The notes beneath the pieces were generated by a model. The model had not been told where the DNA came from and did no database searches. It saw only the letters and a program-made list of their open reading frames with translations. Positions 16,790-25,758 of a stretch of 64,000 nt of DNA are shown here, one piece after another; the first letter of the stretch is position 1, and each line of letters opens with the position of its first letter. The DNA is from Bacillota bacterium (GTDB lineage Bacteria; Bacillota; UBA4882; UBA8346): contig JAEXDA010000081.1 in assembly GCA_023401925.1 (NCBI GenBank), positions 1 through 64,000 of the forward strand, written 5' to 3'. Both the position numbers and the translations under genes were made by a program.

Positions 16790-18121
16790 ATGATATTGAT
16801 TCGAAAAATCATGGGTTTGGTGGCCGTGTTATTCATTATGATAACCGCTGCCAGTTTTGCGGCCCCCAAAACGACCAAAATCGTTTTTTGGACTCATCAA
16901 AGACATGACATGGATTTGATGAAGCCAGCAATTGATGAGTTTAACAAAACCAACAAAGACGGGATATTTATTGATTACGTTATCCAAAGCGAAAACTACC
17001 AGCAAAATTTGGATATGTCCTTTGCTTCGGGTCAAGCCCCAGATATTTTCAATTGTCAACAGAATGCAATTTATTACGCCCAACGTAATATGGCTTTACC
17101 GCTTAATAAATTCATTACTTCCGATATGAAAAAGAGATTCGGCAATACGTTATATCACGATGTGGTGAATTACTATAACGGAAATGTTTACAGTTTACCC
17201 AACAGCGGCGGAACATACCGGTTGGTCTATAATAAAGATTTATTCAAAAAGGCTAATTTGCCCGGACCCCCTACCTCGCTGGAACAGATGGTCAAGTATG
17301 CCAAAATAATTACCGAAACGGGAAAAGATGAAAAAGCCTACGGCTTCGCCTGCAATTTACGGAATCCAACCAGTGCGCTAGGCCGTTCCGCTAGACAGGT
17401 TGCCTATCGAAGCGGGTTATTTTACTATGACTATAAGACCGGCAAGTTTAACTTCGAAGCTTGGAAGCCAGTTATCATGGCCTTCAAAAAGATGGTTGAC
17501 GATGGTTCGATGTTCCCCGGTTCGGAAGCATTGGACATGGATCCATTGCGCAGCCAATTTGCAGCCGGCAAAATCGGGATGTACATCTCCGCCAACTGGG
17601 AGGTTGGTGTTTTAAACAACCAATTCCCGGCAAAATGTGATTGGGGCGCCGCTCCATTACCAACCGTTAATGGAAAGTCGCTCGGAAAATCCGATACGGA
17701 TGCCGCGGGCCGTTGGTTATGCATCGGTAGCCAAACAAAATACCCCAAATTTGCCTGGAAATTCTTGCAATATATGTATCGCAATGAATTCCTCAAGGAG
17801 TATCATGAAAAAGGATACGGGTTTACGGTTGTGCCATCTGTTGCCGAAGTCGCTAAACCGGCAAGTTTAAAAGGCGCTGCTGATTTCAAACTTGATTCGA
17901 AGCTGGATGGTATTATTCCGGCCGATCCAACCTGGTATAATATGAATCTTGAAGGCAAAAATTACAATGATGTTCTTTTTGCGGTAATTTACGGTGCTAC
18001 CAGTTGGGATGACGCTGTTAAGGACTTGAATAATCGTTATAACGACGCTTGTGAAAAAGCAATTAAAAACGGGGATATCAAAAAAATCATCATGAAGAAT
18101 TTTGACCCTTCAAAATTGTAA
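16790..18121 (+). CDS. Extracellular sugar-binding protein (locus B)
   Basis: Family 1 (UgpB/MalE-like) solute-binding protein of a CUT1 importer. 443 residues; the signal peptide (about 1-24) ends in ASFA-A with no lipobox cysteine, so it is predicted to be soluble outside the inner membrane. The mature N terminus KIVFWTHQ and the internal DIFNCQ and YNKDLFKKANLPGPPTS segments are typical of the family. A ggga Shine-Dalgarno precedes ATG 16790. It is followed by a strong terminator and then two permease genes, so higher expression than the permeases is expected. The substrate is unknown; adjacent enzymes suggest mannose- or uronate-containing oligosaccharides. Confidence 0.9.
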   Translation: MILIRKIMGLVAVLFIMITAASFAAPKTTKIVFWTHQRHDMDLMKPAIDEFNKTNKDGIFIDYVIQSENYQQNLDMSFASGQAPDIFNCQQNAIYYAQRNMALPLNKFITSDMKKRFGNTLYHDVVNYYNGNVYSLPNSGGTYRLVYNKDLFKKANLPGPPTSLEQMVKYAKIITETGKDEKAYGFACNLRNPTSALGRSARQVAYRSGLFYYDYKTGKFNFEAWKPVIMAFKKMVDDGSMFPGSEALDMDPLRSQFAAGKIGMYISANWEVGVLNNQFPAKCDWGAAPLPTVNGKSLGKSDTDAAGRWLCIGSQTKYPKFAWKFLQYMYRNEFLKEYHEKGYGFTVVPSVAEVAKPASLKGAADFKLDSKLDGIIPADPTWYNMNLEGKNYNDVLFAVIYGATSWDDAVKDLNNRYNDACEKAIKNGDIKKIIMKNFDPSKL

Positions 18122-18130
18122 TCCTCCAGA

Positions 18131-18168
18131 AAAGGGAGTAGAAGGGGGCATCCTTCTACTCCCTTTTT
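18131..18168 (+). terminator. Terminator after locus B binding protein
   Basis: A 15-bp perfect stem (aaagggagtagaagg at 18131-18145 with its complement at 18152-18166) over a 6-nt loop and followed by Ts. It lies within the operon, between the binding protein and its permeases. Confidence 0.88.
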
Positions 18169-18209
18169 CTTTCTATGGTAGTAAGACACGATAAAACAAC
18201 TAAATCCTG

Positions 18210-18313
18210 GTAGAGCGTATCGTAAATAAACGGTAATTAGAAATGGGCTAGATACGCTCTACTTAAGTAAAACGTTCACAATCATCGAGTAGTTATTTAG
18301 AGAACGTTTTACT
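18210..18313 (+). promoter_or_regulatory. Two consecutive inverted repeats before the permeases
   Basis: Pair one: gtagagcgtatc (18210-18221) with gatacgctctac (18251-18262). Pair two: agtaaaacgttc (18266-18277) with gaacgttttact (18302-18313). Both are perfect 12-bp matches with 24-29-nt loops, almost back to back. They could be RNA hairpins in the intergenic leader or paired operator sites; neither has a T-run. Confidence 0.6.
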
Positions 18314-18361
18314 AGATTATAAGCAAATAAGGATCCAAACGTAACTACTAAATGATGGGTC

Positions 18362-19300
18362 GTGACGAGAATGCCTAAGGCGAATGGTTTGTTTCGGCAG
18401 ATTCGCAACAATAAAGATGTATATCTGATGTTATTTCCCAGTGTTCTATTTCTGGCGGTTTTCGCGCTTTATCCGATATTTTGGGCATTTCGATATATGT
18501 TTTATGATTATGACGGGTTTCATCAAAGGTTTATTGGGGTTGAAAATTTTATCAGATTATTCTGCCGGGATGTGGATTTTTGGCACTCGGTGTTGAATAC
18601 GTTGATTTATGCCGGAGGAAAAATATTAATTTCTATTCCGCTAGCGTTATTACTGGCAATTATACTGAATAATAAATTAAAGGGCAGACATTTCTTTCGA
18701 GTTACATTTTTCCTGCCGACCATTACCAGTACGGCGGTAATGAGCCTCATCTTTTATCTGCTTTTCAATACCTATAATGGAATTGTAAACCAGCTGCTGT
18801 TACAATCGGGATTGATCGGTAAACCCATTGAATGGCTAGGAATGCATTATGCTATGCTAACCGCAATTATCGTGGCCATCTGGGGGGCTATTGGCAATAA
18901 TATGATCTTGTTTTTAGCCGGCCTGCAGTCAGTTCCGGCAGAGTTGTATGAAAGCGCGTCTATAGACGGGGCTAATAATTTTCAAAAACACATTTATATT
19001 ACCATTCCGATGATTAGTTCAATTAGCCAGTTGGTGGTGATGTTGGCCATTATTTACGGATTAAACGGTTATGAGAGCATCCTGGTCTTGACTGGCGGAG
19101 GACCCAATGACGCCACAAATGTGATGTACTTATATATTTATAAAAAACTCTTCTATATGTCGGAATCAGGCGTTTCGTACGATCTACTTCAGTTGGGGTA
19201 CGGCTCTGCGGTTGCTTTTGTTTCATCCATCATTGTAGGGTGTATTACCGTATTTTATCTATTATGGAGCAAGAAAAGCGCCGGAAGAGTTACTTTATAA
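18362..19300 (+). CDS. Sugar ABC transporter permease (UgpA/MalF type, locus B)
   Basis: First permease of the locus B importer; about 309-312 residues with six predicted membrane helices and the EAA loop (ESASIDGANNFQKHIYITIP) near residue 200. The start is either GTG 18362 or ATG 18371; no strong Shine-Dalgarno decides between them. GGGPNDATNVMYLYIYKK near residue 245 is the usual MalF/UgpA signature. It lies 26 nt upstream of the second permease. The ATPase must come from elsewhere in the genome. Confidence 0.9.
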   Translation: MTRMPKANGLFRQIRNNKDVYLMLFPSVLFLAVFALYPIFWAFRYMFYDYDGFHQRFIGVENFIRLFCRDVDFWHSVLNTLIYAGGKILISIPLALLLAIILNNKLKGRHFFRVTFFLPTITSTAVMSLIFYLLFNTYNGIVNQLLLQSGLIGKPIEWLGMHYAMLTAIIVAIWGAIGNNMILFLAGLQSVPAELYESASIDGANNFQKHIYITIPMISSISQLVVMLAIIYGLNGYESILVLTGGGPNDATNVMYLYIYKKLFYMSESGVSYDLLQLGYGSAVAFVSSIIVGCITVFYLLWSKKSAGRVTL

Positions 19301-19335
19301 GGCGAATTGAAAACTAATAAAGGAAGTTGAATGCC

Positions 19336-20241
19336 ATGACTACTTCTTCATTGTTGGAACAAAGAAAAAAGATTTTTTTAGAAGAGAAGTCTGCCCGGAA
19401 GATCAATTGGGCTGGAGTCTTGGGTAACACAGGCCTCTACATTTTATTAAGTATGCTGGTGATTTTGATTATTTTTCCTGTTTTATACGCATTTTTAGGT
19501 TCGTTTAAGACCAATGCCGAAGTTACTTTGGGTGGGACGATATTCCCTCAAAAATGGATGGTTGAAAATTATGTAACTGCTTGGAAACAGGCTAATTTTG
19601 CAGTTTATACCATGAACAGCCTGACCATCTGTTTATCTACAGTTGTTTTGGCATTATTCATTTCATCGTCGGCAGGTTATTGCCTGGCCCGGAGAAATTT
19701 CCCGGGTAAAAAGATTTTAAATGCAGCCTATTTGAGTACCATTTTTATTTCAGTGGGAGCGTTGATTTATAAACCCTTATTTATGGTAATGGTTCACCTG
19801 CATCTCCAAAATTCGTTATTGGCAATCATCCTCATTCAAGTTGGGGGGCAGGCTACCAATGTTTTTCTGATTTCCCGGTTTCTGGCGGAGATTCCCATCG
19901 AACTGGATGAATCGGCGCAGATAGACGGATGTACTTTTTTCAGGACTTTCTGGAATATTATACTTCCATTGCTGAAACCGGTTTTAGGAGTGGTGGGATT
20001 ATTCATGTTCCGGTTATCATGGAACGATTATGTACTGCCTTCAATCTTTACGATGGCCCGACCTGATTTACGTCCATTAACGGTGGGTGTGGTAGCGCTG
20101 AAATATGGCGCCAATGCAGCCGCTGAATGGCACTTGATGTTGGCGGGAGCCATGTTTGCGTTATTTCCGATGATCATAATCTACTTAATCGCCAATAAAC
20201 AATTTCTTAACGGACTCACAGCCGGCGCCGTTAAGGGATAA
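19336..20241 (+). CDS. Sugar ABC transporter permease (UgpE/MalG type, locus B)
   Basis: Second permease of the locus B importer, about 301 residues from ATG 19336 (aggaag Shine-Dalgarno at 19321-19326; an in-frame TTG at 19327 is overlapped by it). It shows the MalG-type EAA motif (ESAQIDGCTFFRTFWNIILP) and the C-terminal NGLTAGAVKG tail. It partners the permease that ends at 19300 and the binding protein at 16790. Confidence 0.9.
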   Translation: MTTSSLLEQRKKIFLEEKSARKINWAGVLGNTGLYILLSMLVILIIFPVLYAFLGSFKTNAEVTLGGTIFPQKWMVENYVTAWKQANFAVYTMNSLTICLSTVVLALFISSSAGYCLARRNFPGKKILNAAYLSTIFISVGALIYKPLFMVMVHLHLQNSLLAIILIQVGGQATNVFLISRFLAEIPIELDESAQIDGCTFFRTFWNIILPLLKPVLGVVGLFMFRLSWNDYVLPSIFTMARPDLRPLTVGVVALKYGANAAAEWHLMLAGAMFALFPMIIIYLIANKQFLNGLTAGAVKG

Positions 20242-20384
20242 GGTTAAGGACAAGGCTACTTTTCATTCTGTTATTTTCTTAATGGTTTAAAGTTTCCTCA
20301 GCGCCTCCGTGCCTTGGCGGGAGAATGGGTTTTGAATGTATTTCTGAAGTAACACTAAAATTTTTAATACGATAGGGTGAGAAA

Positions 20385-21386
20385 ATGTCAAATGGGGTTC
20401 ATGGTATTTTAAAATCAAGTCCGGTAATTAAACGCTTCTCCGGCAATCCGGTTTTAGCGGCCAAAGATGTTCCTGGTGATGCCACACTGATATTCAACGC
20501 CGGGGTAACGAAGTATCAGGGAAAGTATGTAATGATGTTCCGCAACGACTATAATTATACCAAACAGGGGCCTTTTGGTTTTGAAGGGACCGATATCGGA
20601 TTGGCGTACAGCAACGACGGAATCCTTTGGGAGGTACATTCCAAGCAGTGTTTCCGGCTTGAGGACAAGGAGATCATCAGGGTGTATGATCCCCGATTAA
20701 CGGTAATAGATGGTAAATGCTATCTCTGCTTTGCCGTCGATACCCATCACGGATTGCGCGGTGGCATTGCGGTGACCGAGGATTTTGAGGAGTTTGAAGT
20801 TTTGAGTATGTCTGTCCCCGATAATCGGAATATGGTACTTTTCCCGGAGCGGATCGACGGGAAATATGTTCGGTTGGAAAGACCATTCCCGGTCTACAGC
20901 CGGGGCGGTAAAGACCGCTTTGATATTTGGATCTCCGATTCGCCGGATTTACAATATTGGGGTAACTCGAAACTGTTATTAACCGTGGAAGCTGTACCCT
21001 TTGCCAACGATAAAATCGGTCCGGCGGCGCCCCCCATCAAAACCGGCGAGGGCTGGTTAACCACTTTCCATGCGGTCGATCTTGATCCATCCCGAAGGAA
21101 AAACGGTTGGGAGGACGTTTGGAAGAAACGCTATACCGCGGGTTTGATGCTGCTGGATCTGGAGGACCCGTCCAAAATCATTGGAATCTATCCAGAACCT
21201 TTGATAGCGCCAGAAACCCAATATGAGAAAGACGGATTTCGTAATGATGTTATATTCCCGGGCGGGATGATCCTTGAGGATAATGGAGAAGTGAAAATTT
21301 ACTATGGCGCCGCTGATACGGTGGAATGCCTGGCGAGTGCGGATGTCAATGACTTGATAAACTTATGCAAACGGGGAAGAGGTTAA
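20385..21386 (+). CDS. GH130 family glycoside phosphorylase (locus B)
   Basis: Second GH130 enzyme of the window; cytoplasmic, 333 residues. Conserved features: IFNAGVTKYQGKYVMMFR at the N terminus, the YDPRL segment (catalytic Asp of the family's E/YDPR motif), the NDKIGPAAPP segment that is hallmark-like for mannoside phosphorylases, and a C-terminal YYGAADTVECLA. It is only distantly similar to the locus A GH130 protein, so the two probably differ in substrate. It lies downstream of the importer and likely processes its cargo, giving mannose 1-phosphate if it is a phosphorylase. The activity is inferred from family only. Confidence 0.9.
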   Translation: MSNGVHGILKSSPVIKRFSGNPVLAAKDVPGDATLIFNAGVTKYQGKYVMMFRNDYNYTKQGPFGFEGTDIGLAYSNDGILWEVHSKQCFRLEDKEIIRVYDPRLTVIDGKCYLCFAVDTHHGLRGGIAVTEDFEEFEVLSMSVPDNRNMVLFPERIDGKYVRLERPFPVYSRGGKDRFDIWISDSPDLQYWGNSKLLLTVEAVPFANDKIGPAAPPIKTGEGWLTTFHAVDLDPSRRKNGWEDVWKKRYTAGLMLLDLEDPSKIIGIYPEPLIAPETQYEKDGFRNDVIFPGGMILEDNGEVKIYYGAADTVECLASADVNDLINLCKRGRG

Positions 21387-21431
21387 TTTCAATTTATATT
21401 TCAGAAAAAAAGAATAAGGGAGGGATGTTTC

Positions 21432-23855
21432 ATGGGAGTTCAAATTTTTAAAAATACATGCATCACAATTGCAGTCACCGTTTGTAGCATCTTAATGGTT
21501 TCCCCAAGCGTACAGGCCGCTACCATCGATACTTACCCAATGCCTGCATGTTATACTTCATCAACCGTGTACTCTCTGAAAGCAGAAGGCGTAAGTGTTC
21601 CTGTAATAAGCTATACTGCGGAGTATGATTATGCGGAATTTTCAATGTCCGGCGGTTCAGCTACCATAGAAGTAACAGCAGCCTCTCAGAGCAGTATTTC
21701 TTCTTACTGGATTAGTCCCAAAAAATTAAATCTCACGGGTACAACGAACGGCAACAAACTTACTTTTACAATCAGTAAAGATGAATATTTAGTAATCATC
21801 CTTAACAAGCAGAAGAAATTAGTTATAGCGGCTGATCCCGGTGAAACCGATCAACCGGCTTCTTCTGGAACCGGTATATATAACGTTACTTCATCGCCTT
21901 ATTATGCGGATGGTTCGGGAAACCATATGGCAACAACGGCAATTCAATCTGCAATTAATGATGCCAGCGCATATGGCGGAGGTATCGTGTATGTTCCCGC
22001 GGGCGTTTATATCGTAGGTAATTTGCAGCTTAAAAATAATATGAAGTTATATCTGGCAGGCGGTGCAGTCTTACGATGTTCTGGAAATCCAGCAGATTAT
22101 ACGACGCACTTCCACAAGGATTCACTGAATAAGGATGGAACCTGGTGGATATATACAGCCAATGGCGCAAACAATGTTAAATTATATGGACGCGGTACCC
22201 TTGATGGAAATGGTTATTATCTGAGAAATACCAATAACTATCTCAATAATATACTGATGATTTTGAATTGCAGCAATTTCACATTTGACGGCCTGATCTT
22301 AAGGGATGCCGCACTTTGGGGTTTTATTATTGCGAGAAGTGACAATAGTACAATTAAAAACTATAAGCATTTTAACTCCCTTACAATGCTGGAAGATGAC
22401 TGCATCGATGTTTGCGAATCTCAGAATATCACTGTTCAGAATGGAATTGGAATCGCCAAGGATGATCCGTTTTCCACAAAAACATGGGACTTTGCAACCA
22501 CGGATATTTGCGCTAATTGGTACGGTAATCCGGAAACGCTCAGCAATGTAACATTTGATGATTGTATAACCTGGACCCAAAGCGCTGGATTTAAAATAGG
22601 AATGGGGACCAAACAAGATCAAATAGGAGTTACTTTTAAAAACTCTGTTGTATATGACGCCTCCCGCGCAATTTCAGTACAGCATGCCTATGGCACTGCA
22701 ATCGTAAAAGATATAACTTTTGATAATATTGATGTGGAATGTGTAAGATCAACCCTATGGGGTGGTCCCAATTGGCTATATTGTCAGATTACCAATTCGA
22801 GTTCTTTAGGAACGGGTCCAATCATCAATTTAGTTTTTAATAATATAAAGCTTCGTGAGATGGGAACCAGCTCTTCGGTATTAGCAGGATATAATAGTAC
22901 CGATGTTGTAAGGAATGTAATATTTAGCAATATTGTTTTGCCTGATGGTACTGTTGCGACTTCTTTACCGCAAATGAATATAAACTCATTATCCTATTTA
23001 GATGGTGTTTCGATTGTAGGACAGGCTGAAAATTATAGCAATATGTCCGGTATTGTCACAGAATCATGCTCTGACACAGGCATGGGGCAAAACATAGGCA
23101 GCTGTGATAATAATGACTGGGTTTCCTACGATAATGTAGATTTCGGAACCGGAACTTCCAGTATCGATCTGCGGATTGCTTCCAATAATAGCGGCGGAAC
23201 GATTGAATTACGTCTTGATAGCGCCACAGGCCCATTAATAGGTTCGCTGATGGTTAACTCTACAGGTGGATGGCAGTCATGGATTACCCGAAACGTGCCA
23301 ATAGCCAACACCAGCGGCACACGGACACTCTATTTAGTCTTTAAAAAGTCAGATACTTATGCAGTGGCCAATGTTAATTGGATGGATACCCATGGAAGAT
23401 CCAATTTACTAGCCAATAATGGATTTGAAATCAATGATGGCGACCAGGATCAATCACCGAACTACTGGGTAGAATGGACATCCAATGGAACAGAGGCAGC
23501 TGGTTATATCGAGGTGAATTCCTCGAAAGCTCATAGTGGTAGTGCATATTTGGTTCACTGGCATGGCAAAGTATCCGGTAGTTATGATGTTGCAACAAAT
23601 CAGTCGGTCAGTGTTTCCAATGGGATATATAAATTAGAGCTATATGCAAGAGCATGGGGTGCGCCAACCATTAAAAGAGCGGAGATCAGAAATGCCGGTA
23701 GCGACATCAATGTTGATATACCTATTTCTGATACCTGGCAATTGGTTACGATTGATAATATCAGTGTAACCACCGGAGTGATTAAAGTCGGCTTCAGGTC
23801 CGCGGGTGATGATTGTGGTATTGTTGTTGATGATGTAGTTTTAATTAAAAAGTAA
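21432..23855 (+). CDS. Secreted beta-helix glycosidase (GH28-like) with C-terminal carbohydrate-binding modules
   Basis: 807 residues. Signal peptide about 1-30 (cut near VQA-AT), a small N-terminal beta domain, then from about residue 150 a right-handed parallel beta-helix (QSAINDASAYGGGIVYVPAG, GRGTLDGNGYYL, repeated N-V-TFD/TFKN turns). The EDDCIDV and KDDPF acid clusters resemble GH28 active sites, but the classical GHG motif is not evident (GFKIGMGT lies in that place), so activity is uncertain: polygalacturonase-like or a related beta-helix enzyme. A CBM6-like domain (about 530-650) and a CBM4/9-like module (about 655-807) follow. A good agggagg site precedes the ATG. Codon use is AT-richer than its neighbours, as in the PL8 gene. 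Confidence 0.8.
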   Translation: MGVQIFKNTCITIAVTVCSILMVSPSVQAATIDTYPMPACYTSSTVYSLKAEGVSVPVISYTAEYDYAEFSMSGGSATIEVTAASQSSISSYWISPKKLNLTGTTNGNKLTFTISKDEYLVIILNKQKKLVIAADPGETDQPASSGTGIYNVTSSPYYADGSGNHMATTAIQSAINDASAYGGGIVYVPAGVYIVGNLQLKNNMKLYLAGGAVLRCSGNPADYTTHFHKDSLNKDGTWWIYTANGANNVKLYGRGTLDGNGYYLRNTNNYLNNILMILNCSNFTFDGLILRDAALWGFIIARSDNSTIKNYKHFNSLTMLEDDCIDVCESQNITVQNGIGIAKDDPFSTKTWDFATTDICANWYGNPETLSNVTFDDCITWTQSAGFKIGMGTKQDQIGVTFKNSVVYDASRAISVQHAYGTAIVKDITFDNIDVECVRSTLWGGPNWLYCQITNSSSLGTGPIINLVFNNIKLREMGTSSSVLAGYNSTDVVRNVIFSNIVLPDGTVATSLPQMNINSLSYLDGVSIVGQAENYSNMSGIVTESCSDTGMGQNIGSCDNNDWVSYDNVDFGTGTSSIDLRIASNNSGGTIELRLDSATGPLIGSLMVNSTGGWQSWITRNVPIANTSGTRTLYLVFKKSDTYAVANVNWMDTHGRSNLLANNGFEINDGDQDQSPNYWVEWTSNGTEAAGYIEVNSSKAHSGSAYLVHWHGKVSGSYDVATNQSVSVSNGIYKLELYARAWGAPTIKRAEIRNAGSDINVDIPISDTWQLVTIDNISVTTGVIKVGFRSAGDDCGIVVDDVVLIKK

Positions 23856-23920
23856 TCATTTAGTTTTTCATTGTTTATAACCTCCTCCTGAATTTTATGA
23901 TTCTTGTACGTTTGCAAGAC

Positions 23921-24041
23921 ATACATTAATCATAGCAGGAGTTTTTTTTATTCTCAAAGTTCGCTTTCACGCATTACAGGAAGCTTTATCCCGCCGCCAT
24001 CGTGGCGCGGAAGTCCTGGAGACTGGTTGTCTCTATTCATC
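23921..24041 (+). repeat. ~120-bp repeat, copy 2 (after GH28-like gene)
   Basis: Second copy of the block at 10459-10576, starting 66 nt after the stop codon of the secreted beta-helix enzyme. The order of conserved segments is the same (acattaatcat, tttcacgcatta, gccatcgtggcgcgg, agtcctggagactggttg). It is followed at once by a terminator hairpin. Confidence 0.8.
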
Positions 24042-24049
24042 TGGTCACC

Positions 24050-24089
24050 AATAAAAAACCAACCCGGATCAGAAATATCCGGGTTGGTC
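24050..24089 (-). terminator. Rho-independent terminator of M28 gene
   Basis: A 12-bp stem (accaacccggat at 24058-24069 with atccgggttggt at 24077-24088). Read on the minus strand it is followed by a TTTTTT run, so it serves the M28 peptidase gene. A decayed look-alike lies at 27991-28034. Confidence 0.8.
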
Positions 24090-24149
24090 CTTAAAAGGAT
24101 GTTATGAAGGGAAAGATGAAGAAGATGAAAGATTAAAAAGGAGGAACAT

Positions 24150-25001
24150 TCATGGGGTAAAAAAATCAAAAAGAACATCACCCACATACCGCAGAGACTC
24201 TTGACAGCAGCTTTCCAAAGTATCCCGGTGGGTGTGCCACTCCGGATAAAAAATGTCCATTAGGATTAATGCCGGTATATTCCTTTGATAAAAGGGCGTG
24301 TGGTCGGACTCCAGCTCGATGGAACGGTTGTTAAAAAAAGCCGGATACCCTTTTTTTCGGCCGATATCGAAGATCCGGTTAATGGTCCAGCTGGATACCT
24401 CCGACAATAATGAGTTATGATCCAGATTGATCCGCATACCCCGACCGGCGATCATGTCAATGATGATTGCCAGATCCAGCTTCATCACCAGGTGATCCAC
24501 AAAATGATAGGCTCCTTCTGCAAACCTGAAGCCGTCGATGAAGCCGACATCCTCGGCATCGAACAGGACGCACAAAACATTAAAACTTGGCGGTGACTGT
24601 TGAAAGGCGCGCATCAGTTCCAGAATGACGGACACCCCGCTGGTACCGTCATTGACTCCGGGGATGGGCATTGTTTTAAGCGCCGGATCCTTTTCCCGGT
24701 CGGCAATCCAACGGGTATCAAAATGCGTCCCCAGTAAAACGGTTTTTCTTCGGTCCCGCCCCGCTACCAAACCGCAAATGTTGGCGCATTCTAAATCCTT
24801 TCCCCGGAAATCGGGGAGAATGAATTTCTGCAGGAATACTTTCTCGGAATACTGCCGCATTTTTTCGTGCAAGATGCCGATGGATTCACGGTGCCCAAAG
24901 CTGCCAACAGGCCTGATACCCCGGCCGGCCATCTCAACCATCATTTCCCAGGCGCGCCTATCATCAAAGGTTCTCGCGGTTTTATGCTCCCTCAAATACA
25001 T
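24150..25001 (-). CDS. M28-family metallopeptidase / glutaminyl-cyclase-like protein
   Basis: 283 residues, no signal peptide. The M28 zinc-site pattern is present: GTHFDTR (first His/Asp), PGVNDGTSGVS (bridging Asp), LFDAEDVGF (Glu pair), a KLDLAIIIDMI segment and a C-terminal HTHRDT His. ESDHTPFYQRNIPAL is typical of the glutaminyl-peptide cyclotransferase-like branch. The fold and metal site are well supported; whether it is an aminopeptidase or a cyclase is unclear. It stands alone on the minus strand between locus B and the insertion sequences, with its own terminator. A short open frame of unknown origin lies just upstream on the same strand. Confidence 0.85.
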   Translation of the reverse strand: MYLREHKTARTFDDRRAWEMMVEMAGRGIRPVGSFGHRESIGILHEKMRQYSEKVFLQKFILPDFRGKDLECANICGLVAGRDRRKTVLLGTHFDTRWIADREKDPALKTMPIPGVNDGTSGVSVILELMRAFQQSPPSFNVLCVLFDAEDVGFIDGFRFAEGAYHFVDHLVMKLDLAIIIDMIAGRGMRINLDHNSLLSEVSSWTINRIFDIGRKKGYPAFFNNRSIELESDHTPFYQRNIPALILMDIFYPEWHTHRDTLESCCQESLRYVGDVLFDFFTP

Positions 25002-25026
25002 CCCTCTTTCAAATCCTATTCATTAT

Positions 25027-25256
25027 TTATACCACAGCGCTACCTAAAAAAGACATAACAATTTCATGATATAAATAATTGGAAAAGTCCATATTGCCCT
25101 GGATAAAATCCGCCAGGTTTGTGATGAATTCCTTGCTATTTTCGATGTTCCCGCCCTTCGAAAATGAAGTTTTAGTTTTAAAGGGCAGGGAAAATACGGA
25201 AATCAGAGAAAAATAAAAGAGGATTTTGTTGAGGGGGAATTTTTTTATTTCGTTTT
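25027..25256 (-). pseudogene. Open-frame relic upstream of the M28 gene, unknown
   Basis: On the minus strand there is an uninterrupted frame of about 75 codons ending at TAA 25027-25029, with no ATG near its 5' limit. The last third (NIENSKEFITNLADFIQGN and a following LYHEIVM stretch) has protein-like composition. It may be the 3' end of a gene truncated by past rearrangement next to the insertion sequences. I do not recognise the family, and it could be chance. Confidence 0.25.
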
Positions 25257-25600
25257 AGATTTTAAAATATGTATCATAGACGAAATGTTTCGGATTGCCA
25301 TTTCCATCCAAAAATCAACTATAAATATTGATATGATCCACTTAAATTCAATTAGTAAATCAGACTAAAACCGAAATAAAAATAGCAAATCGACTGCTAA
25401 GCATAGGGAATCTTTGTCAGTCACCCTCTTAAAATCCATCAAGCTTCACCTAAAACTCGTCTTCAATGACATCAAAATCATCATCTAGTAGGAGTTTGGT
25501 AAAATGTGGAGACTGTTGTAAATAAAAGCAACAACCGAGTTTAGCCGGTATACCTGATTTATGCTTCAGCAAGTTTCAGGTGTGAAAACATCTGAAACAA
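25257..25600. other. Intergenic region upstream of the IS200-like element
   Basis: AT-rich with no gene seen. A stem-loop (gtttcag/ctgaaac) at about 25573-25598 lies immediately left of the IS200-type end hairpin and may be a host terminator or part of the element's end. Confidence 0.4.
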
Positions 25601-25758
25601 AAAACCGCCCGCTATGCGGGTGGGATTAAACGCTTAAGCAAAGGAACCTCAGGCATTTGTTAAAATGATGGTGTTCAAGTCATCAACAAAACAAATGAAA
25701 GGTGAGGTTCCATGGCCCAAAGTTTAGCACATACGAAACGGATGTGCAAGTATCACAT

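Noticed and set aside
17431..17796. 121-codon minus-strand open frame
   Set aside because: It is antisense to the locus B binding-protein gene.
24137..24160. Strong plus-strand aaggaggaac site followed by ATG
   Set aside because: The frame is ATG-GGG-TAA, only two codons, and lies at the 3' end of the convergent M28 gene.
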